Origin: Bacteroidales bacterium
Lineage (GTDB): Bacteria > Bacteroidota > Bacteroidia > Bacteroidales > VadinHA17
Reading direction: 5' to 3'
DNA length: 64,000 bases
Assembly (NCBI GenBank): GCA_021157415.1
Contig: JAGGWN010000123.1
Location: 20,006 to 84,005, forward strand
Of the stretch, positions 8,389 through 16,960 are shown in pieces. The position numbers and the translations under genes are program-made. The notes below the pieces were generated by a model, which searched no databases, was not told the origin of the DNA, and saw nothing but the letters and a program-made list of their open reading frames with translations. The number at the start of each line of letters is the position of its first letter. Positions within the stretch are counted from its first letter, which is position 1.

Positions 8389-10221
8389 TTATTCAAAGTG
8401 TTTTTCAATGTCTGTCAACTGAAGAATATAAAACACCGGTTTGCCCCTTGGGGTATAGCGGGGTTCCTTACAGGCAAACAACCGGTCTGTCAGGTCTCTC
8501 ATTTCCTCCGTGGTAAGGATTTTTCCATAAGGGATAGAGGCGGCCTGTGCTAAAGCACGGGCGACCCTTTCCCGGGCATTGGCAGTTGGATCCGACTCTG
8601 AGATTTTATATTCAACAATAAAAATACGTATCATTTCAGCCGGGTCTGAGAACACACTGCTCCCGGGCACTCCGGTAATACGTATGGAGTTGCCTTCTTC
8701 TTTTTCCCAAGACACACCCAGTTTTTCAATGTCCGGTCTGATTTCCTCCAGCACCGTCAAGTCGGCAGGATCCAGACTTACGGACACCGGGAAAAGCTGT
8801 TGTTGGGAAGTGCTGCCTTCAGAAACAAGAAGCTGCAGGAACTCTTCGAACAGTATGCGTTCATGAGCCCTTTTCTGGTTCACAATCATTAAGCCCGATT
8901 TCACGGCAAACAAAATATATCTGCGTTTAAACTGTAAAAAAGGGATCCCTTCTGCCTGAAGATCTCCCTCCTCATGCTTTATCTCCTGTTGCCCTGTACG
9001 GGTTTCCTGCTCCAATCCTTCGTACATTTTTTCCCACTGCTGTATGGCCTCGGCCTGTGTCCTGGTCCGGAAATCCCCGTGATATGAAGGCCTTATGGTC
9101 TTTTTCTCCTGCTCAAAGGGATTATAATCAGGATTCACCGGCACCTCCGGAGGGGACACTTGTTCCCCGCGGCGCATCACCGGGATTTCAATGGGTGAAG
9201 GATTGTCAAAATCCAAAGAAGGAACAATGTTAAATTTCCCCAAGGCTTCTTTCACCGAGGCATGGAGGATCTGCCAGACTGACTGCTCATCTTCAAACTT
9301 GATCTCCGTTTTTGTAGGATGGATATTGATATCTATCTTATCCGGATCTGTTTCGAAATAGATAAAATAGGAAGGAACCGCCTCCTGGGGAAGAATGTTC
9401 AAGTACGCTTCCGTGATAGCCCGGTGAAAATAAGGATGTTTCATGAAGCGCCCATTGGTAAAGAAGAACTGTTCGCCAAAAGTTTTCTTTGCGAACTCCG
9501 GCTTGCCGACAAATCCATGCACTTTTACAACAGAGGTATCCGTTTGTATGGGGATGAGATGTTGATTTATCACTTTCCCGAAAACGTTGACAATACGTTG
9601 GCGCAGATTGGATACCGCCGGCACCTGATATACATCCGATTCATTATGCCGAAGGGTAAAAGCTATCCCGGGATGTGTCAGCACAATACGCTGGAATTCC
9701 ACCACAATGTGTTTTAACTCTGTAGTGTTGGTCTTAAGAAATTTTCGTCTGGCAGGAATATTATAAAACAGATTTTTCACGGCGAAGTTACTCCCCTCGG
9801 AACAGGCTACCGGTACCTGGCTCTCCACGGCGGAAGCCGCAAGCTGTATATGTGTGCCCAGATCATCTTCTTTTCTTTTTGTTTTCAATTCCACCTGAGC
9901 CACAGCAGCAATCGAAGCCAGAGCCTCTCCACGAAACCCCATAGTACGTATGGAAAACAGATCTTCCGCTTTGCGTATCTTGGAGGTAGCATGTCGTTCG
10001 AAGGCCAGTCGGGCGTCTGTCTCCGACATACCGCAACCATCATCGACTACACGTATCAGGGTTTTTCCGGCGTTGACCACATGTACGGTAATACGGCTAC
10101 TCCCGGCATCTATGGCATTCTCCATCAACTCCTTCACCACCGACGCCGGACGTTGTATCACCTCCCCTGCTGCGATCTGGTTTGCTACCGAATCAGGAAG
10201 CAATCGGATGATATCACTCAT
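8389..10221 (-). CDS. mutL: DNA mismatch repair protein MutL, degenerate endonuclease motif
   Basis: 610 residues. The GHKL ATPase N-terminus is intact: GEVIQRPASVVKELMENAID with catalytic Glu and Asn, DDGCGM, and RHATSKIRKAEDL followed by GFRGEAL. The linker and C-terminal dimerisation domain follow. Mismatch-repair MutL couples MutS recognition to strand removal. In the C-terminal domain the metal-binding nuclease motif DQHA(X)2E(X)4E reads NQKRAHERILFE near residue 447, so the Asp is Asn and the His is Lys. This suggests weak or absent nicking activity, although other nuclease residues cannot be judged without an alignment. The gene follows a small membrane protein by 17 bases. Confidence 0.97.
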   Translation of the reverse strand: MSDIIRLLPDSVANQIAAGEVIQRPASVVKELMENAIDAGSSRITVHVVNAGKTLIRVVDDGCGMSETDARLAFERHATSKIRKAEDLFSIRTMGFRGEALASIAAVAQVELKTKRKEDDLGTHIQLAASAVESQVPVACSEGSNFAVKNLFYNIPARRKFLKTNTTELKHIVVEFQRIVLTHPGIAFTLRHNESDVYQVPAVSNLRQRIVNVFGKVINQHLIPIQTDTSVVKVHGFVGKPEFAKKTFGEQFFFTNGRFMKHPYFHRAITEAYLNILPQEAVPSYFIYFETDPDKIDINIHPTKTEIKFEDEQSVWQILHASVKEALGKFNIVPSLDFDNPSPIEIPVMRRGEQVSPPEVPVNPDYNPFEQEKKTIRPSYHGDFRTRTQAEAIQQWEKMYEGLEQETRTGQQEIKHEEGDLQAEGIPFLQFKRRYILFAVKSGLMIVNQKRAHERILFEEFLQLLVSEGSTSQQQLFPVSVSLDPADLTVLEEIRPDIEKLGVSWEKEEGNSIRITGVPGSSVFSDPAEMIRIFIVEYKISESDPTANARERVARALAQAASIPYGKILTTEEMRDLTDRLFACKEPRYTPRGKPVFYILQLTDIEKHFE

Positions 10222-10238
10222 ACGTGCCGACAGGTTAA

Positions 10239-10523
10239 TTAACTGTATAGTAAGATATATGACAGGAGGAACAGAATCGCCAGAATAACCAGCAACCGTA
10301 AATTGGAAGCTTTCTCCCGACGCTGTGATTTTCTCCTGAAATAGGTGGCCATCTGCCCCCTTCTTATCTTAGGCACATAAGCTTCGCCTTCACGAAGACC
10401 TAGTTCCTTCTCAATCATAGCGATCTTCTGTTGCAAAGCCTCCTTCTCCGGATCATAATACAACGGTGTGTAATGAAACCTTCGGGGTTTCGCAGGGCTG
10501 AAAAAACTGGGTAATGAGGACAT
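10239..10523 (-). CDS. Small conserved membrane protein of unknown function
   Basis: 94 residues. A soluble, basic N-terminal part has FHYTPLYYDPEKEALQQKIAM, followed by charged residues and a single C-terminal membrane helix (LLVILAILFLLSYILLY), so it is probably tail-anchored in the inner membrane with the N-terminus in the cytoplasm. I recall similar small proteins next to mutL in Bacteroidetes but know no function. It lies 17 bases upstream of mutL and is likely the first gene of that transcription unit. Conserved position and a sensible composition support it being real. Confidence 0.75.
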   Translation of the reverse strand: MSSLPSFFSPAKPRRFHYTPLYYDPEKEALQQKIAMIEKELGLREGEAYVPKIRRGQMATYFRRKSQRREKASNLRLLVILAILFLLSYILLYS

Positions 10524-10544
10524 TTTTATCGTTCTTTAATCGTA

Positions 10545-10576
10545 CAAATTTACTAAAATATAACCACTTTAACAAT
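10545..10576 (-). promoter_or_regulatory. Predicted promoter for the small membrane protein-mutL unit
   Basis: On the minus strand the -7 element is TAAATTTG, a full match to TAnnTTTG, with ATTG (one mismatch to TTTG) 20 bases upstream. It lies 22 bases before the start codon in an otherwise AT-rich 77-base gap. Confidence 0.45.
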
Positions 10577-10600
10577 CCGTTACCCGCTATATTTCCTTGT

Positions 10601-12316
10601 TTAATGCTCTTCCTGTTTGAATCTACCCAGGTCATTGATGGAAGAGATCATAATAAACTCTGCCCTTTCTCTGTTTTCAGCCCGGGCATTGCGAACAAAC
10701 ACTTCCAGAGATTTCCAGAAACGTGATTCCCTGTTTGTATCCAGCAAAAGCAGATACCCCATAATAATATTCCCTGCCATCTCCACCAGACGCCGGGCAT
10801 GAAAATCAATAAACTCCTTGTTTTCCGTTTCGTGTACTTTCCCGGAAGCATGCTCAAATTCCTCGGTCATACTGACAAGCATCCGCCTGTATGTATGCAG
10901 CTCGGGTTTGACTTTGGTTTCTTCATATTCCCTGATCTGTTTCAGCAGCGTTCCTCTGGCAATACCGGCAATGGCTGCTACCACCTGCAATTGTGTTGTC
11001 CCTTCATAAATAGATGTGATACGGGCATCCCGGTAAATACGTTCAATAGGATAGTCTTTCATGAAGCCGGAGCCTCCGTGGATTTGTAAGGCATCATAAG
11101 CAATACGGTTGCATATCTCTGAGGCCAGTCCTTTGGCCAGAGGAGTGTAGGCTTCTGCCAGTTGTTGATATTTTTTCATTTCCTGCCTTTCTTCCTTCTC
11201 CAGGGATCTTTCTTTGGAAATATGAAACCAGGCTTTATACATATCTACAAAACGGGCCGTTTCATACAGCAGGGAACGGCTGGCGTCCAGCTTGGACTTC
11301 ATGACAGAGAGCATCTCGTACACAGCAGGAAAATGTATAATCGGTTTCCCGAACTGTTCTCTTTCTTTGGCGAAGGCCAGTGCTTCGCGGTAGGCTGCCT
11401 CAGCAATGCCCACCGACTGTGCTGCAATACCCAGACGAGCCCCGTTCATCAGCGACATAACATACCGTATCAAACCCATACGGCGCGAACCTACCAACTC
11501 AGCCGGCGTGTTACGGTAAACCAGTTCGCACGTGGGAGAGCCGATGATGCCCAGTTTGTGTTCAATGCGTCTTACTTTTGTGATATGGTATTTTTTATTA
11601 TCATAAATAAACATGGACAGGCCTCTGCCATCTTTTGTTCCTTCTTCCGAACGGGCCAGGACCAATGAAATATCCCCGTCCCCATTGGTAATAAATCGTT
11701 TGACACCATTCAGATACCATTGATCCTTCTCCTTGTCATACGTAGCTTTCAACTGCACAGACTGCAGGTCTGAACCGGCATCAGGTTCTGTAAGAGCCAT
11801 AGACCCTGTCTCGCCCTGACAAAAACGTGGCAGATACCTGTCTTTCTGCTTCTCCGAAGCAAACTCATGAATGGTTTCGGCACAATCCTGCAGTCCCCAG
11901 ATATTTACAAAAGCAGCATCTGCCCGGGAAACCATATCCGCTACCATCGTGTAAGGCACAATGGAAAAATTCAGGCCCCCGTATTTGCGGGGTAACGTGA
12001 TCCCCATCAACCCGGCCTTACGTATTGCTTCCAGGTTGATCTCTGTGCCTCTGGCATATTTTACTCGGTTATCCCTGACCTCAGGACCCTCCTCATCTAT
12101 ATCTTCAGCATTCGGAGCAATAATATCACCGCAGATCTCCCCTACCACATCCAACACTCTCTCATAGCTGTCCATGGTATCTTCAAAATCCACAGGAGCA
12201 TAATCATATTTTACCTTGTCAGCAAAATTGCGTTCCTTCAATGCAACGATTTTCTTCATTAAAGGATGGTTCATATGAAATTTCAGGTCAGGATTATCCG
12301 TATAAAAATTTGGCAT
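10601..12316 (-). CDS. Acyl-CoA dehydrogenase (FAD-dependent)
   Basis: 571 residues, longer than classic ~380-residue family members because of a C-terminal helical extension. Family landmarks are TEPDAGSDLQSVQLKA (flavin contact), GARLGIAAQSVGIAEAAYRE, EREQFGKPI, YDALQIHGGSGFMKDYP, and IYEGTTQLQ, whose Glu is the usual catalytic base position. The enzyme oxidises an acyl-CoA to the enoyl-CoA and passes electrons to ETF. It is the distal gene of etfB-etfA-acd, 38 bases after etfA, so its electron acceptor is encoded alongside. The chain length of the substrate cannot be predicted, and no other beta-oxidation gene is present. Confidence 0.94.
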   Translation of the reverse strand: MPNFYTDNPDLKFHMNHPLMKKIVALKERNFADKVKYDYAPVDFEDTMDSYERVLDVVGEICGDIIAPNAEDIDEEGPEVRDNRVKYARGTEINLEAIRKAGLMGITLPRKYGGLNFSIVPYTMVADMVSRADAAFVNIWGLQDCAETIHEFASEKQKDRYLPRFCQGETGSMALTEPDAGSDLQSVQLKATYDKEKDQWYLNGVKRFITNGDGDISLVLARSEEGTKDGRGLSMFIYDNKKYHITKVRRIEHKLGIIGSPTCELVYRNTPAELVGSRRMGLIRYVMSLMNGARLGIAAQSVGIAEAAYREALAFAKEREQFGKPIIHFPAVYEMLSVMKSKLDASRSLLYETARFVDMYKAWFHISKERSLEKEERQEMKKYQQLAEAYTPLAKGLASEICNRIAYDALQIHGGSGFMKDYPIERIYRDARITSIYEGTTQLQVVAAIAGIARGTLLKQIREYEETKVKPELHTYRRMLVSMTEEFEHASGKVHETENKEFIDFHARRLVEMAGNIIMGYLLLLDTNRESRFWKSLEVFVRNARAENRERAEFIMISSINDLGRFKQEEH

Positions 12317-12354
12317 TGTTCTGTTTTTTTAATTAGCTGGATCTTTCAAGATGG

Positions 12355-13374
12355 TTATTTGGAATTCTCTTTATAATATTTGATCATTTTAGGTATTACA
12401 TCTTCAACATTTCCCATGATAGCATAATCTGCAATCTTATTGATCGGTGCTTCCGGATCATTATTGACTGAAATAACCATGGCTGACTCCTGCATCCCCG
12501 CGATATGTTGTACTTGTCCGGAAATACCGCAGGCAATATAGAGCTTCGGCCGTACCGTCACGCCTGTCTGTCCGATCTGGCGATCGTGTTCTGCAAACCC
12601 GGCATCTACCGCAGCACGCGAAGCTCCCACTTCTGCCCCGATTAGTTCGGCAAATTGGTAAAGCATTTCAAAATTTTCCTTCGATCCTACCCCATATCCA
12701 CCGGAAACAATCACCGGAGCTCCTTTAAGGTTCACCCCCGACTCTTCCATATGTCGTTCAATCACTTTCACAACAAAATCTTCCGGTTTGACAAATTTGT
12801 CAACATCTATCTTTTTCACTTCTCCGCTGCGAGGCTTTTTGCATTTCTCCATTTTCATAACCCCTTCACGTACAGTAGCCATCTGGGGTTTGTTTTCCGG
12901 ATTAATAATCGTAGCAATAATATTTCCCCCAAAAGCAGGCCTGATTTGCAACAACAGGTTTTTATAGGTTTTTCCGGCTCTTTTGTCGGTATGTTCCCCG
13001 ATTTCCAGGGCAGTACAATCAGCCGTAAGACCGCTACTTAACGCCGATGAAACACGAGGACCGAGGTCTCGCCCGAAACTGGTAGCACCCAACAAAGCCA
13101 CCTGCGGTTTTTCCTGCCTGAACAGCTTTACGGTAATGCTGGTATAAGGTAAGGTAGTATAATGCTCCAAACGAACATCGTCGGCCAGCCAAACCGCATC
13201 GGCCCCATAATCAAAAGCTTCTTTTTCCAGTCCTTTAAGCTTGTATCCTATGATCAGTGCCTCCTGTTCACAGCCAAGCTGATCTGCCAGTTTCCGTCCT
13301 TTGGTCAGTAGTTCCAGGCTGATATCCGCTATCTTGCCATTTTCCAGTTCACATATAACAAATAAATTATCCAC
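12355..13374 (-). CDS. etfA: Electron transfer flavoprotein subunit alpha
   Basis: 339 residues. The N-terminal alpha/beta domain is followed by the FAD-binding C-terminal domain with VSGGYGVGSKENFEML, RAAVDAGFAEHDRQIGQTG, GISGQVQHIAGMQ and VISVNNDPEAPI. These contact FAD and form the heterodimer with EtfB. The protein carries electrons from acyl-CoA dehydrogenases to the membrane quinone pool, or takes part in electron bifurcation in anaerobes. Which of these applies cannot be decided here because no ETF-quinone oxidoreductase or bifurcation partner is in the window. It is spaced 52 bases from etfB in the same direction. Confidence 0.97.
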   Translation of the reverse strand: MDNLFVICELENGKIADISLELLTKGRKLADQLGCEQEALIIGYKLKGLEKEAFDYGADAVWLADDVRLEHYTTLPYTSITVKLFRQEKPQVALLGATSFGRDLGPRVSSALSSGLTADCTALEIGEHTDKRAGKTYKNLLLQIRPAFGGNIIATIINPENKPQMATVREGVMKMEKCKKPRSGEVKKIDVDKFVKPEDFVVKVIERHMEESGVNLKGAPVIVSGGYGVGSKENFEMLYQFAELIGAEVGASRAAVDAGFAEHDRQIGQTGVTVRPKLYIACGISGQVQHIAGMQESAMVISVNNDPEAPINKIADYAIMGNVEDVIPKMIKYYKENSK

Positions 13375-13426
13375 TTTCTTCTGATTTTGAGGTTTGCAAT
13401 TTCATGAACAAATGGGGAAAGATGTA

Positions 13427-14302
13427 TTATCCCAGGGTATGATTGCTGATCAGTTCTTTCATTAACCACTCAATATTTTGATTGTCTGCTTCCAGCACCT
13501 TGGCCTCCTTCGCCTGGAACACTACATTCTCAACTTTCTTTACTTTTGTAGGAGAACCCGACAACCCCAGCCTCTCCGGTTCGGCCTCTATATCTCCGAC
13601 ATTCCATTCCGGAAGATTCAGGAACGGCCGGTCATCATACATAAAAATATAATCTTCGGAAACATTCTGTCTTTCGCTGATCGTAGTGGCATATTTGTAC
13701 TTCATGATCAGTTTGGCATTTCTCGGACGGCAGTTCGGTGCCGTTCCCGTAACTGTGATCAGGAGAGGAAAAGTGGATTCCACCGTTTCTACGCCTTTTT
13801 CGAGACGTCTCTTGACCACAATTTTGTTTTTCTTTATTTCCACGATCTCTTCCGCATAGGTTACCTGCGGGACACCCAGCTTTTCAGCCACCTGCGGACC
13901 CACCTGTGCCGTATCTCCGTCAATAGCCTGGCGTCCTGCCAGAATAAAATCAAAATCACCCATTTTCACAATCGCCCGTGAGAGGGCATAAGAAGTAGCC
14001 AAGGTATCAGAGCCAGCAAAAGCCCTGTCTGTCAGCAGATATCCGTTATCGGCCCCACGGTACAAACCTTCCCGTATAATTTCCGCAGCGCGGGGAGGTC
14101 CCATAGTCAGGATGGTAACCGTACTCCCGGGATACTTGTCTTTAAGACGCAATGCCTGCTCCAGTGCATTCAAATCTTCCGGATTGAAAATAGCCGGTAA
14201 AGCCGCCCTGTTCACGGTCCCGTCTTCTTTCATGGCATCTTTCCCTACATTGCGTGTGTCCGGCACCTGTTTGGCCAATACAATGATTTTGAAGTTCTTC
14301 AT
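13427..14302 (-). CDS. etfB: Electron transfer flavoprotein subunit beta
   Basis: 291 residues, the typical EtfB length. The start region IIVLAKQVPDTRNVG, the ALEQALRLKDKY segment, TILTMGPPRAAEIIREGLYRGAD, and FILAGRQAIDGDTAQVGPQ form the nucleotide-binding fold that holds AMP, or NAD in bifurcating types. It pairs with EtfA to shuttle electrons. It is the first gene of the etfB-etfA-acyl-CoA dehydrogenase operon, with a strong promoter-like match about 75 bases upstream. Confidence 0.97.
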   Translation of the reverse strand: MKNFKIIVLAKQVPDTRNVGKDAMKEDGTVNRAALPAIFNPEDLNALEQALRLKDKYPGSTVTILTMGPPRAAEIIREGLYRGADNGYLLTDRAFAGSDTLATSYALSRAIVKMGDFDFILAGRQAIDGDTAQVGPQVAEKLGVPQVTYAEEIVEIKKNKIVVKRRLEKGVETVESTFPLLITVTGTAPNCRPRNAKLIMKYKYATTISERQNVSEDYIFMYDDRPFLNLPEWNVGDIEAEPERLGLSGSPTKVKKVENVVFQAKEAKVLEADNQNIEWLMKELISNHTLG

Positions 14303-14361
14303 ACAGTTCTGTTTTTTTTACCTCTTGATGGGAACCGATCTGTGAGTGAATATCCCATCGG
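14303..14361 (-). promoter_or_regulatory. etfB 5' leader with overlapping inverted repeats
   Basis: Between the predicted promoter and etfB the leader holds GATGGGAACCGAT and TCCCATCGGTT. The arms can pair in two mutually exclusive ways: GATGGGA with TCCCATC, or AACCGAT with ATCGGTT. This could form alternative RNA hairpins or an operator. No known riboswitch is recognised. Confidence 0.35.
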
Positions 14362-14377
14362 TTGTTTTTTTGTCCCG

Positions 14378-14407
14378 CAAATATAGATTTTTTTCTGCAT
14401 TGACAAA
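14378..14407 (-). promoter_or_regulatory. Predicted promoter of etfB-etfA-acd
   Basis: Minus strand: TTTG, 18 bases, TATATTTG. Both Bacteroidetes elements match exactly, and the spacing is within one base of the usual 19. It lies about 75 bases upstream of etfB. The rest of the 392-base gap 14303-14694 has no convincing gene; the 134-residue track ORF there begins at GTG, covers this promoter and overlaps the end of the GTPase gene. Confidence 0.65.
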
Positions 14408-14694
14408 AACCCGTCCTTTACCACCTCTATGGTTCGGGGTTTTACCATACAAGACAAAACCAAAGGATATTTTCTTGCAGGAAAGGTATAAACACATAGA
14501 GGTGCTGGGCCTCATCCCGACCCTGAGTAGTGCTTTTATCATCAGCTACCAGAAACCGGGTACCGGCGCAGAGTGGTCGCACAAAGGCACCCAATGGGTC
14601 TTTTTGCCCTCTCTGACTTATTCTGTTACTATTATCCCGGCAAAAAAATACATTACAAAATGCAACCCGTTCATCCTAACGATCAAAAGACCGG

Positions 14695-16038
14695 TTATTT
14701 CTCCCTTTGCACTTTCTCTAAAAACTCGCCCAGAACGTTTTCCAGGGTAGGATCTCCTATTTCCTGCAAATCATAATAAACCCGGGTATTGGGTTTATTT
14801 ATCTTAATGATCCTGTTCAGGTCGATCGGCGTTCCGATCACCACGGCGTCACAATTTGTATTTTCAATGGTTTTCTCCAGGTCGTGCAATTGTTCTTCTC
14901 CATAGCCCATGGCAGGAAGGAGTGTTCCAATGCCCGGATAGGTCTCGAAGGTCTGTTGCAGTTTCCCTGCCAGATAAGAACGGGGATCCACCGTTTCTAT
15001 CGCACCGTATTTGCGGGCTGCGACCATACCGGCGCCCAATTTCATTCCCCCATGTGTCAGGGTGGGACCGTCTTCCACAACCAGCACCCTCTTTCCCCGT
15101 ATCACTGCCGGATTGTCAACACGTATCGGCGAAGCTGCATCAATGACTCTGGCCTGCGGGACCAGTTCCCTGATGTTTTTTCTGACCCATTCAATATCTT
15201 CCGGTCTGGCGGTATCCATCTTATTTATGATCACCACATCCGCCATGCGAAAGGTCACCTCTCCCGGATAATAAGAACGTTCATGACCCGCTCTGTGCGG
15301 ATCCGTAACCGTAATGGTAAGATCAGGCCTGTAAAACGGAAAATCATTGTTGCCGCCATCCCACAAGATCACATCGCAGCCGTCAGGATCATTCTCGGCA
15401 GCCCGCAAAATCGCTTCGTAATCCACCCCCGCATAGATCACATTGCCCCGTACAATGTGCGGTTCATATTCCTCCATCTCCTCAATGGTGCAATGATATT
15501 TTTCCAGATCCTCCAGACGGGCAAACCGCTGTACTTTTTGTGCCGCCAGATCGCCATAAGGCATCGGATGCCTTATGGCTACCACCTTTAATCCTTTGTT
15601 CATCAATATCTCAATCACCCGCCGTGAGGTCTGACTCTTTCCACATCCCGTACGTATGGCTCCCACCGCTATGACAGGTTTGGTGCTCCTTATCATGGTA
15701 TCATCAGGCCCCAGCAACCAGAAAGAAGCCCCGTTTGCATTGACAATAGCACTTGTGGCCATGACCTTCTGATAAGGAACATCACTATAGGAAAATACAC
15801 AATCCTTAATTTCCATCTCCTTTATCAAACGCGGCAGATCTTCTTCAGCATAGATAGGAATCCCTTCAGGATACAAAGGCCCGGATAACTCAGGCGGATA
15901 CATGCGCCCGTCAATATCCGGGATCTGTGCTGCCGTAAAAGCCATAACTTCATAATGGTCATTGCCACGGAAAAAGGTGTTAAAATTGTGAAAATCCCTT
16001 CCCGCTGCTCCGATGATGATAATTCTTCTTCTTGTCAT
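14695..16038 (-). CDS. Predicted P-loop GTPase related to cyclic 2,3-diphosphoglycerate synthetase (COG2403)
   Basis: 447 residues. An N-terminal Rossmann-like segment (RIIIIGAAGRDFHNFNTFF) precedes a P-loop GAIRTGCGKSQTSR near residue 150. DVILWDGGNNDFPFYRPDL is a Walker B-like stretch, and VVIINKMDTA gives the guanine-specifying NKxD motif. The set is the hallmark of a little-studied family annotated as predicted GTPase or cyclic 2,3-diphosphoglycerate synthetase-related. In other organisms it can sit near carbamate kinase or arginine catabolism genes; arginine deiminase here is 46 kb away. Its reaction is not established. It stands alone, divergent from the ACP phosphodiesterase gene. Confidence 0.8.
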   Translation of the reverse strand: MTRRRIIIIGAAGRDFHNFNTFFRGNDHYEVMAFTAAQIPDIDGRMYPPELSGPLYPEGIPIYAEEDLPRLIKEMEIKDCVFSYSDVPYQKVMATSAIVNANGASFWLLGPDDTMIRSTKPVIAVGAIRTGCGKSQTSRRVIEILMNKGLKVVAIRHPMPYGDLAAQKVQRFARLEDLEKYHCTIEEMEEYEPHIVRGNVIYAGVDYEAILRAAENDPDGCDVILWDGGNNDFPFYRPDLTITVTDPHRAGHERSYYPGEVTFRMADVVIINKMDTARPEDIEWVRKNIRELVPQARVIDAASPIRVDNPAVIRGKRVLVVEDGPTLTHGGMKLGAGMVAARKYGAIETVDPRSYLAGKLQQTFETYPGIGTLLPAMGYGEEQLHDLEKTIENTNCDAVVIGTPIDLNRIIKINKPNTRVYYDLQEIGDPTLENVLGEFLEKVQREK

Positions 16039-16266
16039 AACATTAAAAGATTTAAAATAAATACAATATACAATAATCGTATAAATATACGCTATAATAA
16101 TAAATTAAAAAAAACGTTTTGAAAGAAAGGTCTGAACGATTCGGCAGTGATTAACGTTACGTTCTGTAAACAAATATTTTACAAGACAGATGGAAGAACA
16201 AAAAAAAAATCTTTTTAGCAACCATTTTGGCACAATTTTCGTCTTTGTATTAAGAAGCAATCTTTT

Positions 16267-16908
16267 ATGAATTATTTGGCCCATACATTCTTATCCGGTG
16301 ATTCTGATCAGGTCAGGATAGGAAATTTTATTGGAGATTACGTAAAGGGGAGTGATTTTAACTTTTATCCTGAGGGGATTAAAAAAGGCATTATTCTGCA
16401 CCGGCATATTGATTATTTTACGGACAATCATCCGGTGGTTCAGGAAAGCAAATCCAGACTTATCCCTTTCTATCATAAGTATGCAGGGGTGATCATTGAT
16501 ATTTTTTATGACCATTTTCTTTCGGCCAACTGGGATTTTATTTCATCTATACCATTAAAAGAACTGGCTAAAATCACTTACCGGAACCTGCATGACAACT
16601 ATGACATCCTTCCGGAGGCTATCAGAAGAGTAGTTCCCTCCTTTATCTTTAACCGGTGGCTTGAAGCTTATAATACCGTGGAAGGGATTGATTTGGTATT
16701 AAAAAAAATGAGTACGGTTACCTCCTTACCTGATTTTACGGATGAGGCCATCAACACCATGATTCTGTATTACGATAAATTCAGGGAAGAGTTTTTTGAG
16801 TTTTTCCCGGATATTGTCCATTACGTTACCACTACGTTCGATGTTCATCTGTATCTTTCAGAGAACTTTATTGTAGAATTCTCCGAAGCCGAAAAGAAAA
16901 GAAGCTGA
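16267..16908 (+). CDS. acpH: Acyl carrier protein phosphodiesterase (AcpH family)
   Basis: 213 residues. The start MNYLAHTFLSGDSDQVRIGN, then GDYVKG, HRHIDYFTDNHPVV and IIDIFYDHFL, carry the His and Asp residues of the HD-like AcpH metal site. The family removes the 4'-phosphopantetheine arm from holo-ACP, giving apo-ACP. Length fits (E. coli AcpH about 193 residues). It is a single gene in a 228-base AT-rich gap divergent from the COG2403 GTPase and convergent with rodA. Whether ACP is its real substrate in this phylum is an inference. Confidence 0.85.
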   Translation: MNYLAHTFLSGDSDQVRIGNFIGDYVKGSDFNFYPEGIKKGIILHRHIDYFTDNHPVVQESKSRLIPFYHKYAGVIIDIFYDHFLSANWDFISSIPLKELAKITYRNLHDNYDILPEAIRRVVPSFIFNRWLEAYNTVEGIDLVLKKMSTVTSLPDFTDEAINTMILYYDKFREEFFEFFPDIVHYVTTTFDVHLYLSENFIVEFSEAEKKRS

Positions 16909-16960
16909 AAAGAAACGATGACCGAAGCATTAACGGTTACTTTCCGGTCTTTTATCCTGA

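Noticed and set aside
14346-14750. 134-residue plus-strand ORF in the 392-base gap upstream of etfB
   Set aside because: It begins at GTG, covers the predicted etfB promoter, overlaps the 3' end of the GTPase gene, and its translation shows no family signal. Probably a chance ORF.
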